Below, piece after piece: positions 19,036 through 29,022 of a stretch of DNA of 64,000 nucleotides. The stretch is from Rhodopirellula sp. (GTDB lineage Bacteria > Planctomycetota > Planctomycetia > Pirellulales > Pirellulaceae). Location of the stretch: assembly GCA_002689655.1 (NCBI GenBank), contig NZHC01000144.1, positions 5,719 to 69,718 on the forward strand, in the 5' to 3' direction. Each line of letters starts with the position of its first letter. Position 1 is the stretch's first letter. The notes under the pieces are model-generated. The model worked only from the letters and a program-made list of their open reading frames with translations. It did not search any database and was not told where the DNA came from. A program made the translations under genes and the position numbers.

Positions 19036-21159
19036 TTCACGGCTAAACATCCGTGGCAGTATCCAAATGGATTCATGTCGTCGGTGCGAGCCCTTGGAGG
19101 CTCCGAGTGACAGGCGGCGTGCGAATGTACAACAGCGCCGCCGCTCAAGCCGAAACAAGGAACCGCAGTCATCTCACTCCGGGATAGAATCGAACGCCTT
19201 CACCTGTTCAGAACCGCCATTCTGGGTCTAATCTCAGCGTTCTCGACGACCATGGTGATTGCAGCGCTCATTACATGGGATGGACGCTCATTATCAGCCA
19301 ACCCCAACGAAGTTGCACGTGCAGACTATCTGTGGCTTTGCGTTGCCACACAGGCACTTTGCCTCATGCTTCCCGCGTTGGCGCCCCTGTATGCGTGGGC
19401 AGCTCTCAGCAAAAACGCACAACTGTTTGTTTACCTCCGCACTTTGGTAAGCAGCTACATCCTGTGCATCCCTATCGTGCTGATGCTCGATGGCATGGTA
19501 TTCGGTTGGATCGGTCAAAGATTGCTATCGCCAACTTTTGCACGCGGTCTTGGCGAGTTTACCAACATTATTCCGTTCTTTACCAGTGGCTCGTTAATCC
19601 TGCTCGGATCCGCCGTTGCGTTCAGCGTTGGTTTCCCGGCTGTCGCGTGGACACTGAGCAACCAACTTGACAAGCGTATTCGGGGCCGTTGGCAGAAGCC
19701 ATGCGTGATCTTCCTGTCATTTACTTATGCTGCGGCATTCCTGTTCGGCGGATTCATTTTCCTGCGTCCCGAACCTGAGTTGATAAACGCAATGCAATTA
19801 CGTAGTTCTGCGCATCCATTCGTCGTGTTCAGGCTGCTGCCAACGCCATCGGTGGGGCCGGCTACCATACCCACGTCGCCTCGACCCAATGGCCCGAGTT
19901 CAGAAGCCACGTTTGCGGCGCTTCCAGATATGGCTGCCGCAAAAGGCTATTTGTCACGAGGTCGACGTTTGCGTAATACACACGCAATTCGACCGCTCCG
20001 GCATGAGAAACCACTTGACGTGGTTATGTTGGTAATCGAATCATTGAGGCCTGAGTTGGTAGCCAATGACATCATGCCCAACCTCTTTGCATTAGCACAG
20101 CAATCAATTCACTGCCGGTATCACTTCTCAGGTGGAAACGCAACGAACCACGGGATGTTCAGTTTGGTCACTGGGCTGGAGCCAACCTGGTTTGGTACAC
20201 CCCAGCAGTTTGATCCCTGTCTGAACCGTTGGTTCAACGCCCTGGGTTATGAGACAGGATTTTTCGCTGGCGCAAATGACTGGGATGACTTTCGCATGAA
20301 TGGTTTCATTCGTCCCGAAGTTTTTGATGAATTCGAAGTGCGTCCCCGGAACGGAATTTCAAGTGATCGGAGGGCAGTAGAGTTGGCTTCGTCGTTTCTT
20401 GACCGTGGTGGTGACGCCATGAGCGAGAAAATGAATCGCCGACCAAGGCTGGCAATCGTTTACCTATACGGGACGCACGCAACTTACCAAAGCTACCCAG
20501 CTGATCAACTTGACCAACCTGCTGCAGATGATCGTTTTCCCTTTCCGTACCCAGCACGCATGCGGGCTGCAGTTTGGAACAGGTATCGAAACAGCGCCCG
20601 CACCGTAGATCGCCTGATCAAACCACTCATGAATCGCAATCGTGTCATTGTTGCCGTGGGAGATCACGGCGAAGCATTCCTCGAAGATGGTACGGTTGGT
20701 CATGGACTTCGTCTGTCACGCTATCAGAACATGACCGCAGCGGTGCTGTATTGTCCGGGCGCATCGCCCAACATCATTGATCAACCGACATCCCATTTGG
20801 ATGTACTACCAACGGTGCTCTCGTGTCTCAATGTACAACTATCTGACCCTGATGCGATCGATGGTTTGTCGCTGATCGATGCGAATCAACAACGCTTAGA
20901 CAAGCGAAGCTTTTGTGTTCGAAACTACCTGGGAACAGATTATGGTCTGATTGGCCCATGGACTCGGAAGCCCGGCCAACCGTTTGCCTACCGTTTCTCA
21001 GCATCAATCAAAACCGGTATGGCACGGGCTTTAAATGGCATCGATGAACGCGGTGTGGACAGGAAACTTCAGGATGCGGAAACGCAATCGATGGAGATCC
21101 GAAAGTGGCAATCGCGGATGTACCGCACCTCACCAAATCCAATGCTAGACCCAGGGTGA
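19028..21159 (+). CDS. YejM/PbgA-like membrane sulfatase-fold protein, 5' end uncertain or frameshifted
   Basis: The main frame (ATG 19252 to 21159, 635 residues) has membrane helices followed by an alkaline-phosphatase/sulfatase-fold domain: L-V-I-E-S-L-R-P-E near residue 262, S-G-G-N-A-T-N-H-G-M-F with the putative nucleophile Thr, then V-G-D-H-G-E and G-H-G. The S-G-G-N-x-T motif and layout resemble YejM/PbgA, which controls LPS synthesis in enterobacteria. ATG 19252 falls inside the first membrane helix, which continues upstream in frame to at least 19190. That frame has no ATG/GTG/TTG before the TGA at 19108. GTG 19028 (overlapping the DUF1573 stop) opens an adjacent frame to 19231, so a -1 shift between 19111 and 19230 would give a complete protein. 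Confidence 0.7.
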
Positions 21160-21201
21160 GGATCACTGCGCAGCATACTTTAGTCGCAAGTCTTCGATTT
21201 C

Positions 21202-23418
21202 TTATTCAGCTACGCTATCCGCAACGCGGATGCTGAGTTCCGCGAGACGCCAACGTCCTTCTGCTTCAACACCAAAATGCGGTGAACTGTCCAGCATTAG
21301 CGTTTGCCCCTTTTCTAAGACCCCGATGTCACTGAGAAGGCCCGACTGGTCCTTCTCGTCAATATCGGCATCCATGCAATAAATTGCCATCGGTGATTGA
21401 TTCGACTTTCGATAGAAACCTCCACACACCCCGTTTCCTGCGACAATCGCAACGGATTCGATCAGGACATCTTGATCGAAAGTGATGTTAAGCCGCTCGC
21501 CAGCATCCACCTGTTTAACCGCTCCCCCGGTAATCCCAAGTCCTCGAGGATTCAAATTAAAAGAGAACGAATCACTGCCATTTCCTACTTGTGCTCGAAC
21601 CGTAAGTCGCAATTCTCCACCACCGGGTAGCTTCACCTCAGTTGAAACGGCGCCTCGAGTTGCCGCCTGAAAGCTAGTACGCAGGTCCACTGCAACCTGA
21701 GTCTGATCCTTAAGGATATCTTTTCGCCGCATGTCCGCCCGTTGAGTCCAAGAAAACTTGACCAACGTGGTATCACCTTGAGGGACAAGGCGGTGGCCCC
21801 CGGCGTTGCGGTGCATGGATGCCCGTTGTAATAATTCGCCGATTATTGCTTCATACTCAGTCCTTCCAAGGAGGTTTTTTTCCTCCTTGGGGTCGGCTCG
21901 AAGCTCGTAAACTTCAGTCGGGACGGCATGACCTGCACGGAGCAACTGAGCATTGAAGAACACCTTCCATGCACCCGGCACGACCTGTCCATCCACCACA
22001 GGATCATCAGATCGAAATGCGAGCACGGCGGGATCTTCGGCCTCCTTGTGGTCGTTAAAAAACATCTGACGCTGGTCGACGACCTTGCCTCGCCAGGCTG
22101 ATAGTACGCTCACACTATCCTCGCCACCTTTCTCTGAACCCAGAAAGTTCGCTTCCTGATGGTCCAGCACATCCGCGAAGGTCGCATACATATCCTGTAG
22201 CCCGACTAGCGTTTCGTTACTGGTTCCCGGGCTGTCTGGATTCCCATCACCCACGTTGCCGGATGGCCAAGCCACCAAGAATGGGATTCGATGCCCGCCT
22301 TCATAAACAGACCCTTTGTTGCTCCGAAATGGGCCAGTAGCCGTCTTGGCAGTGATCTCTGCCCCATTGTCGCTTGTGAAGATGACTATGGTGTTGTCAA
22401 TCAGGCCATTGCCGGGGTTGCGTGGATCTTCGGTGGTCCGCAGATAATTGAGAAGACTTCCAAGTACCACGTCGTTCTCGTAAATGTAATCAGCGCGTCG
22501 GCCCATCGGTTGCAGGACTACATTTGTAGCGGCACCTAAGACGGGAACACCCTCTATCTCGTTTTCGGGTGTGTGGGGGCCATGATTTGAATTACAGGCA
22601 TAGTACAGAAAAAACGGTTTGTCTTCGTGTGCCTTAAAATGCTCCGCAAAGAAAGTCTTCGCATTGGACAGGTGACGGCTTCCAAGCTCTTCCAAGATGT
22701 AGGCGTTGCTGCCAACATCCACGATCCGTTTGCCATCCCCAGTGGCTCCAATGATCGTTCTGCCATGAATGTGCCCAGGTCCTATGGATTGCCTCGCATC
22801 ATTGGGCCTCTTCTTCCCACCGCGCGCGGGCCCCGATGTCCCATGCGATCGAGATGTGAAGCGACAGAAGTCAAACCCGTGGTCCAGCGGAGTGTCCCAC
22901 ATGGGTTGAGTGAGATCAGCATCTTCCCAAGCGTCAGCAGGGCTACCATCACTATTACGATACCGGAGCCCAACGTGCCATTTCCCGACCAATGCAGTGC
23001 GATAACCATGAGACTGAAACAAGGTACCCAAGGTCGGGCGATCCGCCTCTATCATTGGATCTCCCTGAGCACCAAAGAGTACCCAATGTTTCAAACGATT
23101 GCGCCAAGAGTAGCGACCTGTGAGCAACCCATAACGTGTTAGTGTGCATCGTGAAGCAGGGGTATGGGCGTCGGTAAATCGCACGCCCATGCGAGCTAAG
23201 CGATTCATGTTCGGCGTTAAAATCTGCTGGCTATCCTGATTGCCTGTGACATCCTGATACGCACTCGTGTCACCCATCCCCATGTCATCAGCCATCATCA
23301 GAATGACATTCGGCCTTAGGTCACGTTCATCAGCACCCAGCAGACCGCTGGCACTGCACCAGAACAACACGACAAAGACGACAACACGAGAGTCAGTTTT
23401 GAACATTACGGCCCGCAA
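21202..23418 (-). CDS. secreted sulfatase with non-consensus active-site motif
   Basis: The 738-residue protein has a signal peptide (residues 1 to about 28) and an arylsulfatase domain to about residue 560: D-D at 44-45, the nucleophile motif at C91, G-K-W-H near 143 and T-S-D-N-G-A for the metal site. Residues about 570-738 are a beta-rich C-terminal module, possibly carbohydrate-binding. Formylglycine conversion normally needs C-x-P-x-R; here residues 91-95 are C-T-L-T-R, Leu for Pro, inside an otherwise canonical R-Y-G-L-L-T-G-R context. Sulfatases of this type desulfate algal polysaccharides; the substrate is unknown. Start may be Met1 or Met5. It is convergent with the YejM-like gene. 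Confidence 0.9.
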   Translation of the reverse strand: MRAVMFKTDSRVVVFVVLFWCSASGLLGADERDLRPNVILMMADDMGMGDTSAYQDVTGNQDSQQILTPNMNRLARMGVRFTDAHTPASRCTLTRYGLLTGRYSWRNRLKHWVLFGAQGDPMIEADRPTLGTLFQSHGYRTALVGKWHVGLRYRNSDGSPADAWEDADLTQPMWDTPLDHGFDFCRFTSRSHGTSGPARGGKKRPNDARQSIGPGHIHGRTIIGATGDGKRIVDVGSNAYILEELGSRHLSNAKTFFAEHFKAHEDKPFFLYYACNSNHGPHTPENEIEGVPVLGAATNVVLQPMGRRADYIYENDVVLGSLLNYLRTTEDPRNPGNGLIDNTIVIFTSDNGAEITAKTATGPFRSNKGSVYEGGHRIPFLVAWPSGNVGDGNPDSPGTSNETLVGLQDMYATFADVLDHQEANFLGSEKGGEDSVSVLSAWRGKVVDQRQMFFNDHKEAEDPAVLAFRSDDPVVDGQVVPGAWKVFFNAQLLRAGHAVPTEVYELRADPKEEKNLLGRTEYEAIIGELLQRASMHRNAGGHRLVPQGDTTLVKFSWTQRADMRRKDILKDQTQVAVDLRTSFQAATRGAVSTEVKLPGGGELRLTVRAQVGNGSDSFSFNLNPRGLGITGGAVKQVDAGERLNITFDQDVLIESVAIVAGNGVCGGFYRKSNQSPMAIYCMDADIDEKDQSGLLSDIGVLEKGQTLMLDSSPHFGVEAEGRWRLAELSIRVADSVAE

Positions 23419-24328
23419 TCTGAAGAGAGATTTTCAAATGCTCAGTATAGCAGGCCATACGGACGTTTCGAAGATCCGACCTACCAGTTTACCGACTCGG
23501 CGTGCTTCGTGAGCAGCTGCCCCGCTGCCTGTGTGCGCATACCGCCACCGCTGTAAGCTCCTGCGACACCTACTCTCGGTCCTCTCCTCGATACCGTACT
23601 ACCGAAGTTCCATCACTCCGCTGTTCTTCGTCGGTGACGCAAAACTTGGTGTTGGTGTGTTAAGTCCGAAAACTGAGCGTACTTAATGCCAAACGCCGTC
23701 ACCGTCGTCTTACGAATTTGCCGTGCCAAAGATCGACCTGTGTGCAACTGAGCACCTCTTTGCAACTGAGTAAGCGTGGATGTTCAATGCAAGCAAGTTC
23801 ACCAACTGGATCATCCTGGGCAACCTGAATGAGTCGTCTAAAGCCGATCCGCAGCGGACGGTGCAATAACAGCGCGGCGCAGATTTCACTACCCGAAAGA
23901 CCCCAGCAACTCATTCGTCTTCACTGCCAACTCCGGGCATGGACTTCACCTTGCGAAATGAGGGCGTCCGCGCACGGTAAGGAGTAGACTCATTGGTCGT
24001 GGTGTTAGTGGGGGCCTTCAACAACCCCGTGAAAACCGTGTGAGAAGCCTTGGTTGATCGTCAAGGTGACGTTAGCTCCTGCAAAAATTCAAGAAATTTC
24101 ATCCACCGCCACCCAGTATTTTTTCGTGTTCGCCACGGAAGTTCACGGAAATATCGGCAAACGCTGAGGCTCCTCTCTACGGCAATTAGATTTACCTATC
24201 GGTGTCAGTGTGGTCAATTACCGGCAGATTACGTTTACAATCTCAGCCCGACACAGTCGACGACCTGTCGACGCGTCCGTTGATCCAGACCCAGTAGCAA
24301 AAAAATCGCCTTGAGGTGCAATTCACTG
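23419..24328. other. 910-bp non-coding stretch
   Basis: This lies between the divergent sulfatase and the first PQQ propeller gene. Frames at 23699-23914 (minus) and 24050-24283 (plus) exist but show no start signals or recognisable protein. No structured RNA or terminator was found. Confidence 0.4.
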
Positions 24329-25594
24329 ATGTTCATGATTCAAAAAGCTGCGGTTCTTCGATTGCCCATGTTGGTCGCTTTAGCCAGCTTCAGTTCAGGT
24401 CTTGGGTACGCTGAAAACTGGGGCCATTGGCGGGGCGACAATGGCAACAGCGTGTCAAGGGATGCTACTCCTCCCACAAGCTGGGGGCCCAAGGAGAACA
24501 TAAAATGGAAAGTGGTGGTTCCAGGAAGCGGTTCGAGCTCACCAGTGGTCTGGAATGAGCGCATTTTTGTTACCAGTGCAGTGCCCACCCCCAGTGCTGA
24601 ATATGAGTTCTCAGTCTTCTGCTTTGATCGGCAGTCAGGGAAACAGAACTGGAAGAGGATCGCCACCGCAGGGCAGCCCCATGAAGGCACGCATAGCACG
24701 AATGGTTACGCTTCTGCCTCACCATGCACGGATGGAGAGCACGTCTACGTGCAATTCGGCTCACGTGGCCTTTATTGCTATACGGTTGATGGGCAACTCG
24801 TCTGGAATCGCTCGGATTTCCCCGAGATGACCATGCGTGGCACCTTTGGCGAGGGATCCTCGCCCACGTTGGCTGGCGATTTATTGATCGTTCCCTGCGA
24901 TCACGAAGGGGAGTCCGCCTTATACGCACTGAACAAAAAAACCGGCAAAACTGTTTGGGAAACGAAAAGAGACGAGCCAAGTTGCTGGGCAACACCGTTT
25001 GTAATGAAGGCTCACGGGACAACACAGATCATCATGAATGGTGAAAACTTCGCCAGAGCTTACGATGCAAAAGATGGTAACGAACTGTGGAGGTGCGGTG
25101 GTCAAACCCAACGACCCGTCGCATGTGCCGTTGGCGCCAACGGCGTTGTTTACATAGGGAGTGGATTCCGCGGCTCGTTTCTGGGTGCATTTCAAACACA
25201 TCAACGTGGGGACATTGGAGCCAGTGACGCCGTGCTCTGGAGTGTAACCCGTGATACGCCAGACATCGCCTCTCCGTTACTGTCACAGGACCGTCTTTAT
25301 TACCACAAAGGCAAAACCGGTATGTTGACGTGCCTGGACGCCGCTACTGGTCGGCCCCACTACACAACCACTCGTATCCCAGACATCAGATCCACCTACG
25401 CCTCGCCTGTCGCAGCGGGAGGGCATGTCTATGTCACGGGTCGGGCCGGCACAACCGTTGTGATCAAAGATGCTGACGAATTCGAAATTGTCTCGAGCAA
25501 CTCGGTGGGCGAGCCTGTTGATGCAACTCCTGCACTGGCAGGTGGTGATTTATTTATACGAGGCCAAAAGCACCTGTTCCGCATATCAAAATGA
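24329..25594 (+). CDS. secreted PQQ-type beta-propeller protein
   Basis: The 421-residue protein has a signal peptide (residues 1 to about 28) and begins with W-x-x-W-R-G-D-N-G-N-S, the typical opening of planctomycete PQQ-like (outer membrane WD40/BamB-like) proteins. Repeats of the blade form L-Y-A-L-N-K-K-T-G-K-x-V-W follow, each ending in W or Y. It probably folds as a seven- or eight-bladed propeller in the periplasm; no cofactor site or catalytic residue can be named. ATG 24329 was preferred over the upstream TTG 24311 because GAGGTG precedes it. It is paralogous to the gene at 40950. A DUF3500 gene follows 50 bp downstream, probably cotranscribed. Confidence 0.88.
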   Translation: MFMIQKAAVLRLPMLVALASFSSGLGYAENWGHWRGDNGNSVSRDATPPTSWGPKENIKWKVVVPGSGSSSPVVWNERIFVTSAVPTPSAEYEFSVFCFDRQSGKQNWKRIATAGQPHEGTHSTNGYASASPCTDGEHVYVQFGSRGLYCYTVDGQLVWNRSDFPEMTMRGTFGEGSSPTLAGDLLIVPCDHEGESALYALNKKTGKTVWETKRDEPSCWATPFVMKAHGTTQIIMNGENFARAYDAKDGNELWRCGGQTQRPVACAVGANGVVYIGSGFRGSFLGAFQTHQRGDIGASDAVLWSVTRDTPDIASPLLSQDRLYYHKGKTGMLTCLDAATGRPHYTTTRIPDIRSTYASPVAAGGHVYVTGRAGTTVVIKDADEFEIVSSNSVGEPVDATPALAGGDLFIRGQKHLFRISK

Positions 25595-25644
25595 ACAACG
25601 CCCACGCCTCTGCCCAACCCCCTTTCCCTCAACGGTGAGATCCT

Positions 25645-26844
25645 GTGACTAAACCTCGTTATACGTTCGTGACCATTGCAATGCTTGCTTTGGCCGTTTC
25701 TGCCTCCATTGTCGCCGAGGCCCAGCGGCGCGGAACTCGAAGAGGTGGTCGAAACAGCGGGCAGCAGGCTTTGAACGAGCCGTTCCGGGGTATATCTACG
25801 AATGACGAAATCGAAAAAGCATTGTTCGAGATCCAATCAACTGGCGTCTCTACCAAGCCTGTTGTTGATGCGGCCCAGGCATTTTTGGCAGGCATCTCAC
25901 CCGAGCAACGTGCACGTGCATCATTCAACGTGGACGACATCGAATGGAGAAGCTGGGATAACCGACATTTCTATAAACGAAAAGGCGTCGGCTTTGACGA
26001 AATGAATGCCAAGCAAAGACAGCTTGCATTCGGCTTGCTACAAGCCAGCTTGAGTGCAAAGGGGCTCAAACTGTCAAAGGATATTATGAAATTGAATGGC
26101 ACTCTGGCCGAGCTTGCAGACAATTTTGATGAGTATGGCGAGTGGCTTTATTGGATAACCGTAATGGGTGAACCCTCCGTGTCCAAGCCTTGGGGTTGGC
26201 AAATCGACGGTCATCACTTGATCATCAATTATTTTGTGCTTGGCGATCAAGTGGTCATGTCTCCTGTCTTTATCGGCAGCGAGCCCGTTCACGCGGTTTC
26301 GGGCAAGTTCAAGGGAACAATTGTCATGCAGGAACAGCAGAATGCCGGCGTCGACTTCATGCGATCATTATCTGAGGAGAAACAGGCGGTTGCGACCCTC
26401 ACAAAGATCAAAAATCAAAACAACGCTGTCGCTCAAGCATACAAGGACAATATCAACTTGGACTACGCCGGACTACGAGCGGACCGGTTATCAGCATCTG
26501 AAAAAGAAAAGTTGCTCGGAGTGATAGAAACGTTTGTCGGCACCATGTCCGAGGGACACGCTCAGATCAAAATGGAGCAGGTGAAGAAGCATCTGAATCG
26601 CACCTATTTTGCTTGGGTGGGCGGCACTGACCCTGACAGTGTTTTTTATTATCGCATCCATAGCCCTGTCTTGCTTATTGAGTTCGACCATGAACGTCGG
26701 GTTGCTCCCTTTCGCTCTTCCGAACCGTCCCGTGACCATATTCACGCAGTGTTACGAACACCCAACGGCAACGACTACGGCAAAGACCTGCTGCGGCAGC
26801 ACATCGAGGATCATCACAAGAATGATGATCACCAGCACAATTGA
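25645..26844 (+). CDS. secreted DUF3500 protein
   Basis: The 399-residue protein starts at GTG 25645 with GGTGAG eight bases upstream and a signal peptide (residues 1 to about 27). Features of the DUF3500 family are visible: R-A-x-F-x-x-D-D-x-x-W near residue 95, Q-x-x-L-A-F-x-L-L-x-A-S-L-S, then [14 protein letters not shown] near residue 192, and a late Y-F-A-W-V-G-G with [14 protein letters not shown]. Each is rich in conserved His, Asp and Trp. The tail is His/Asp-rich and could bind metal. The function of the family is unknown. The 50-bp gap from the propeller gene suggests an operon. Confidence 0.85.
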   Translation: MTKPRYTFVTIAMLALAVSASIVAEAQRRGTRRGGRNSGQQALNEPFRGISTNDEIEKALFEIQSTGVSTKPVVDAAQAFLAGISPEQRARASFNVDDIEWRSWDNRHFYKRKGVGFDEMNAKQRQLAFGLLQASLSAKGLKLSKDIMKLNGTLAELADNFDEYGEWLYWITVMGEPSVSKPWGWQIDGHHLIINYFVLGDQVVMSPVFIGSEPVHAVSGKFKGTIVMQEQQNAGVDFMRSLSEEKQAVATLTKIKNQNNAVAQAYKDNINLDYAGLRADRLSASEKEKLLGVIETFVGTMSEGHAQIKMEQVKKHLNRTYFAWVGGTDPDSVFYYRIHSPVLLIEFDHERRVAPFRSSEPSRDHIHAVLRTPNGNDYGKDLLRQHIEDHHKNDDHQHN

Positions 26845-26946
26845 AACGAAGCAACACTTGACCTCGTCTTTCTAAACAAATGTGCGTTAGCGACTAAGCT
26901 ACAGCAAAGCCTTGCGTGACTACCATGCACGGCTTCGCGGCAAGGG

Positions 26947-27321
26947 TTAATTTACGTTGGCCCCGTTGCCCGGCATTTCACTGAGAAAGGCCGGCATCAC
27001 TCCCAAATAACAGTTGCACTTACCACACACTGACGCGCTATCCAGCACCGAGGTCCCGCATCTAGGACACGGTCGCTCGGTTGTGGCGCGCCTTTTGGGT
27101 GCAGGCGGGACGGCATCCATGGACCCTAGGATCCGCATGACACCAGTGTCAGTTACTTCCTTCACGGCCGCGTCAGCCGCCGGCTTGTACGTCAACGCAA
27201 AAACGAACTCGACTTCGCAGCGAGGACATCGGACCTTCTTTCCCACAAGATCCGACCTGCCTCTTACCTTGTGCCCAGACGGGCATGCCGTTGTGACTTT
27301 TTGGTTCAGTGGCTGTAACAT
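26947..27321 (-). CDS. zinc-ribbon protein, unknown function
   Basis: The 124-residue protein has two zinc-ribbon modules. The first, near residues 13-35, is C-P-x-G-H followed by K-K-V-R-C-P-R-C. The second, near residues 84-105, is C-P-R-C-G-x-x-V followed by C-G-K-C-N-C. The linker is Ala/Val-rich and low in complexity. The frame is open to 27369, but ATG 27321 has GGAGAG seven bases upstream and begins just before the first ribbon, so it was taken. Such proteins often sense or scaffold; no partner is indicated by context. Confidence 0.7.
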   Translation of the reverse strand: MLQPLNQKVTTACPSGHKVRGRSDLVGKKVRCPRCEVEFVFALTYKPAADAAVKEVTDTGVMRILGSMDAVPPAPKRRATTERPCPRCGTSVLDSASVCGKCNCYLGVMPAFLSEMPGNGANVN

Positions 27322-27951
27322 TTGTCTCTCCGTTATAGGCTGTGCAGTCTCTTTACACTGTGCAAACACTCCGTTGCTCGCCGAACCGTTTACGCGTCGG
27401 CTATGTTCGATTTAACAGTCGGTAACCCCTGAGGTTCCGAAAATAGTTGGCTGACAAGGAAACGGCCACGTTTCCCGAGTGCAAAGAGGCGGGGTGATCT
27501 CAGCGATCCTATTGAGTTTAGCTCTTTGGCAAGTCAGGTATTACCTCTCGGCTTCGAGGGTCTCACAGCCCGCACCGCATCGAGAGCCGAACCGACGGCA
27601 TGAATTGGTCGAACGAATCTCGCATTCCTCTGGTGCAAGCCGCGGTCGGGAAGCTGAGCGAGACAAAGTACAACTGAATCGCGTCCGAAGGTTTTCACAA
27701 ACCGACAGGCCCCTGAATAAGACCATCGCCAGTCGCTGTTGAACTGCGTCCCACCAATGATTTACCGAGCCGCGGCAATCCTGGCATCAAGCGAACCGGC
27801 ACTGGATAACGCGTGGAAAAGGACAGCTTGCTAAATCAAAAGTGCAAGACGAGAGATACAGCGTGGCGATCCCTTTCCCAGTCGGTTGGTTGCTTTGGTA
27901 TTCGCTCAGACGCTCGCCATGGAAGCACTTAGGGGACACTCAAAGAGGGCC
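27322..27951. other. 630-bp non-coding stretch
   Basis: This lies between the zinc-ribbon gene and the end of agmatine deiminase. Short frames exist on both strands but none is convincing, and no terminator with a T-run was seen. Confidence 0.4.
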
Positions 27952-29022
27952 TTACGACATGACTTCAACGGGGCGCGGTTTCGGTTGGTCGCGGCTAGCG
28001 CAGTGTAGCGCTCCGAGTCCCCATGCGAGATCACTGCAGTCAATTTGTCTTACCTGAGCACCCGTCAGCTCCCTTAGCAAGCCCGCGGCATAATCGTCTT
28101 CTGGTTCATTAAACTGCGGCACCAACAAACAGTCAGTCCCCAACCGAAGGAAATTACAATAACTTTGTGGTATTGGCTGCCCCCTGATACGCCGTATTTC
28201 CGGGATCGGCAACTCGTGTACTTCGGGCTTGGGAACCGTTGTGTCTGCCCAGGCACGTAGCTGCCGAAAGTTGTTTTTAAGACCCCAGCTATGCCGGTCG
28301 TGAGCATAGTTAGATACACACGCAACAATATTTTCCGCATCGATGAAGCGTGCTAATTGATCGATGTGACCATCAGTGTCATCACCTTCCAAACCCCCAC
28401 CGTCGAGCCAAACGATTTCTGTTGCGCCGGTTAGACGGTGTAGCTCTTGAGCCACATTCGTTGCGTCAAGCCGAGGATTACGAGTATCTGCCAGCAGGCA
28501 ACTGGGGGTAGTTAGCAAACGGCCTCTGCCGTCAAATTCCAACGCACCGCCCTCGACAACCAAGTCACTAACCGCACGCGATAAGTTCAATTCCTCGCCA
28601 ATCCGTTTGCAAACTGCCGCATCCGCGTCCCATGGAGGGTACTTTCCTCCCCAAGCGTTGTACTGCCAGTCAACGATGCTCAGGTGTGTATCAGCGTGTT
28701 CGAGCACAAAGGTGGGTCCATAATCCCTGATCCAGCAATCATCCGTTGGAATATCAATCAACTCAATATTGCGATGCGTTCCAAGTCGCTTGGCGCAGTC
28801 ACCGGCAAACTCAGTGCCAGCCAGCACGCGCACCGGTGTTGATTCTGCGATGATGCTTGCCCACATCGTGAAAAACGCTGGGATTACCTCAAAGCGTCCC
28901 GGCCAAGTGGCCTGTTTATGAGGCCAAGAAATCCACACGCACTCCTGGGGTTCCCATTCGGCAGGCACTCTTCGATCACTGCCGAACTCAATCTTCTGGC
29001 TCGCGTTGGCCTGCGAAGTCAT
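27952..29022 (-). CDS. aguA: agmatine deiminase
   Basis: Agmatine deiminase hydrolyses agmatine to N-carbamoylputrescine on the route to putrescine. Guanidino-deiminase family residues are present: W-P-H near residue 33 after P-A-E-W-E-P-Q, the D-D-C-W-I-R-D-Y-G-P-T substrate loop, E-G-G-A-L, and D-D-T-D-G-H-I-D with the catalytic His and Asp. The catalytic Cys lies near the C-terminus in G-A-L-H-C-A-S-R-D-Q-P. The usual context is G-N-I-H-C, so the Asn is Ala-Leu here. The frame extends to 29049, but the ATG at 29022 forms TGATG with the esterase stop, which indicates coupling and fixes a 356-residue product. Confidence 0.9.
   Translation of the reverse strand: MTSQANASQKIEFGSDRRVPAEWEPQECVWISWPHKQATWPGRFEVIPAFFTMWASIIAESTPVRVLAGTEFAGDCAKRLGTHRNIELIDIPTDDCWIRDYGPTFVLEHADTHLSIVDWQYNAWGGKYPPWDADAAVCKRIGEELNLSRAVSDLVVEGGALEFDGRGRLLTTPSCLLADTRNPRLDATNVAQELHRLTGATEIVWLDGGGLEGDDTDGHIDQLARFIDAENIVACVSNYAHDRHSWGLKNNFRQLRAWADTTVPKPEVHELPIPEIRRIRGQPIPQSYCNFLRLGTDCLLVPQFNEPEDDYAAGLLRELTGAQVRQIDCSDLAWGLGALHCASRDQPKPRPVEVMS

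Noticed and set aside
1711-23740. Shared GTCGATCTTTGGC near 1711 and 23728, first thought to be copies of a mobile-element remnant
   Set aside because: A 13-base match is expected by chance many times in a window of this size, and the flanks do not align.
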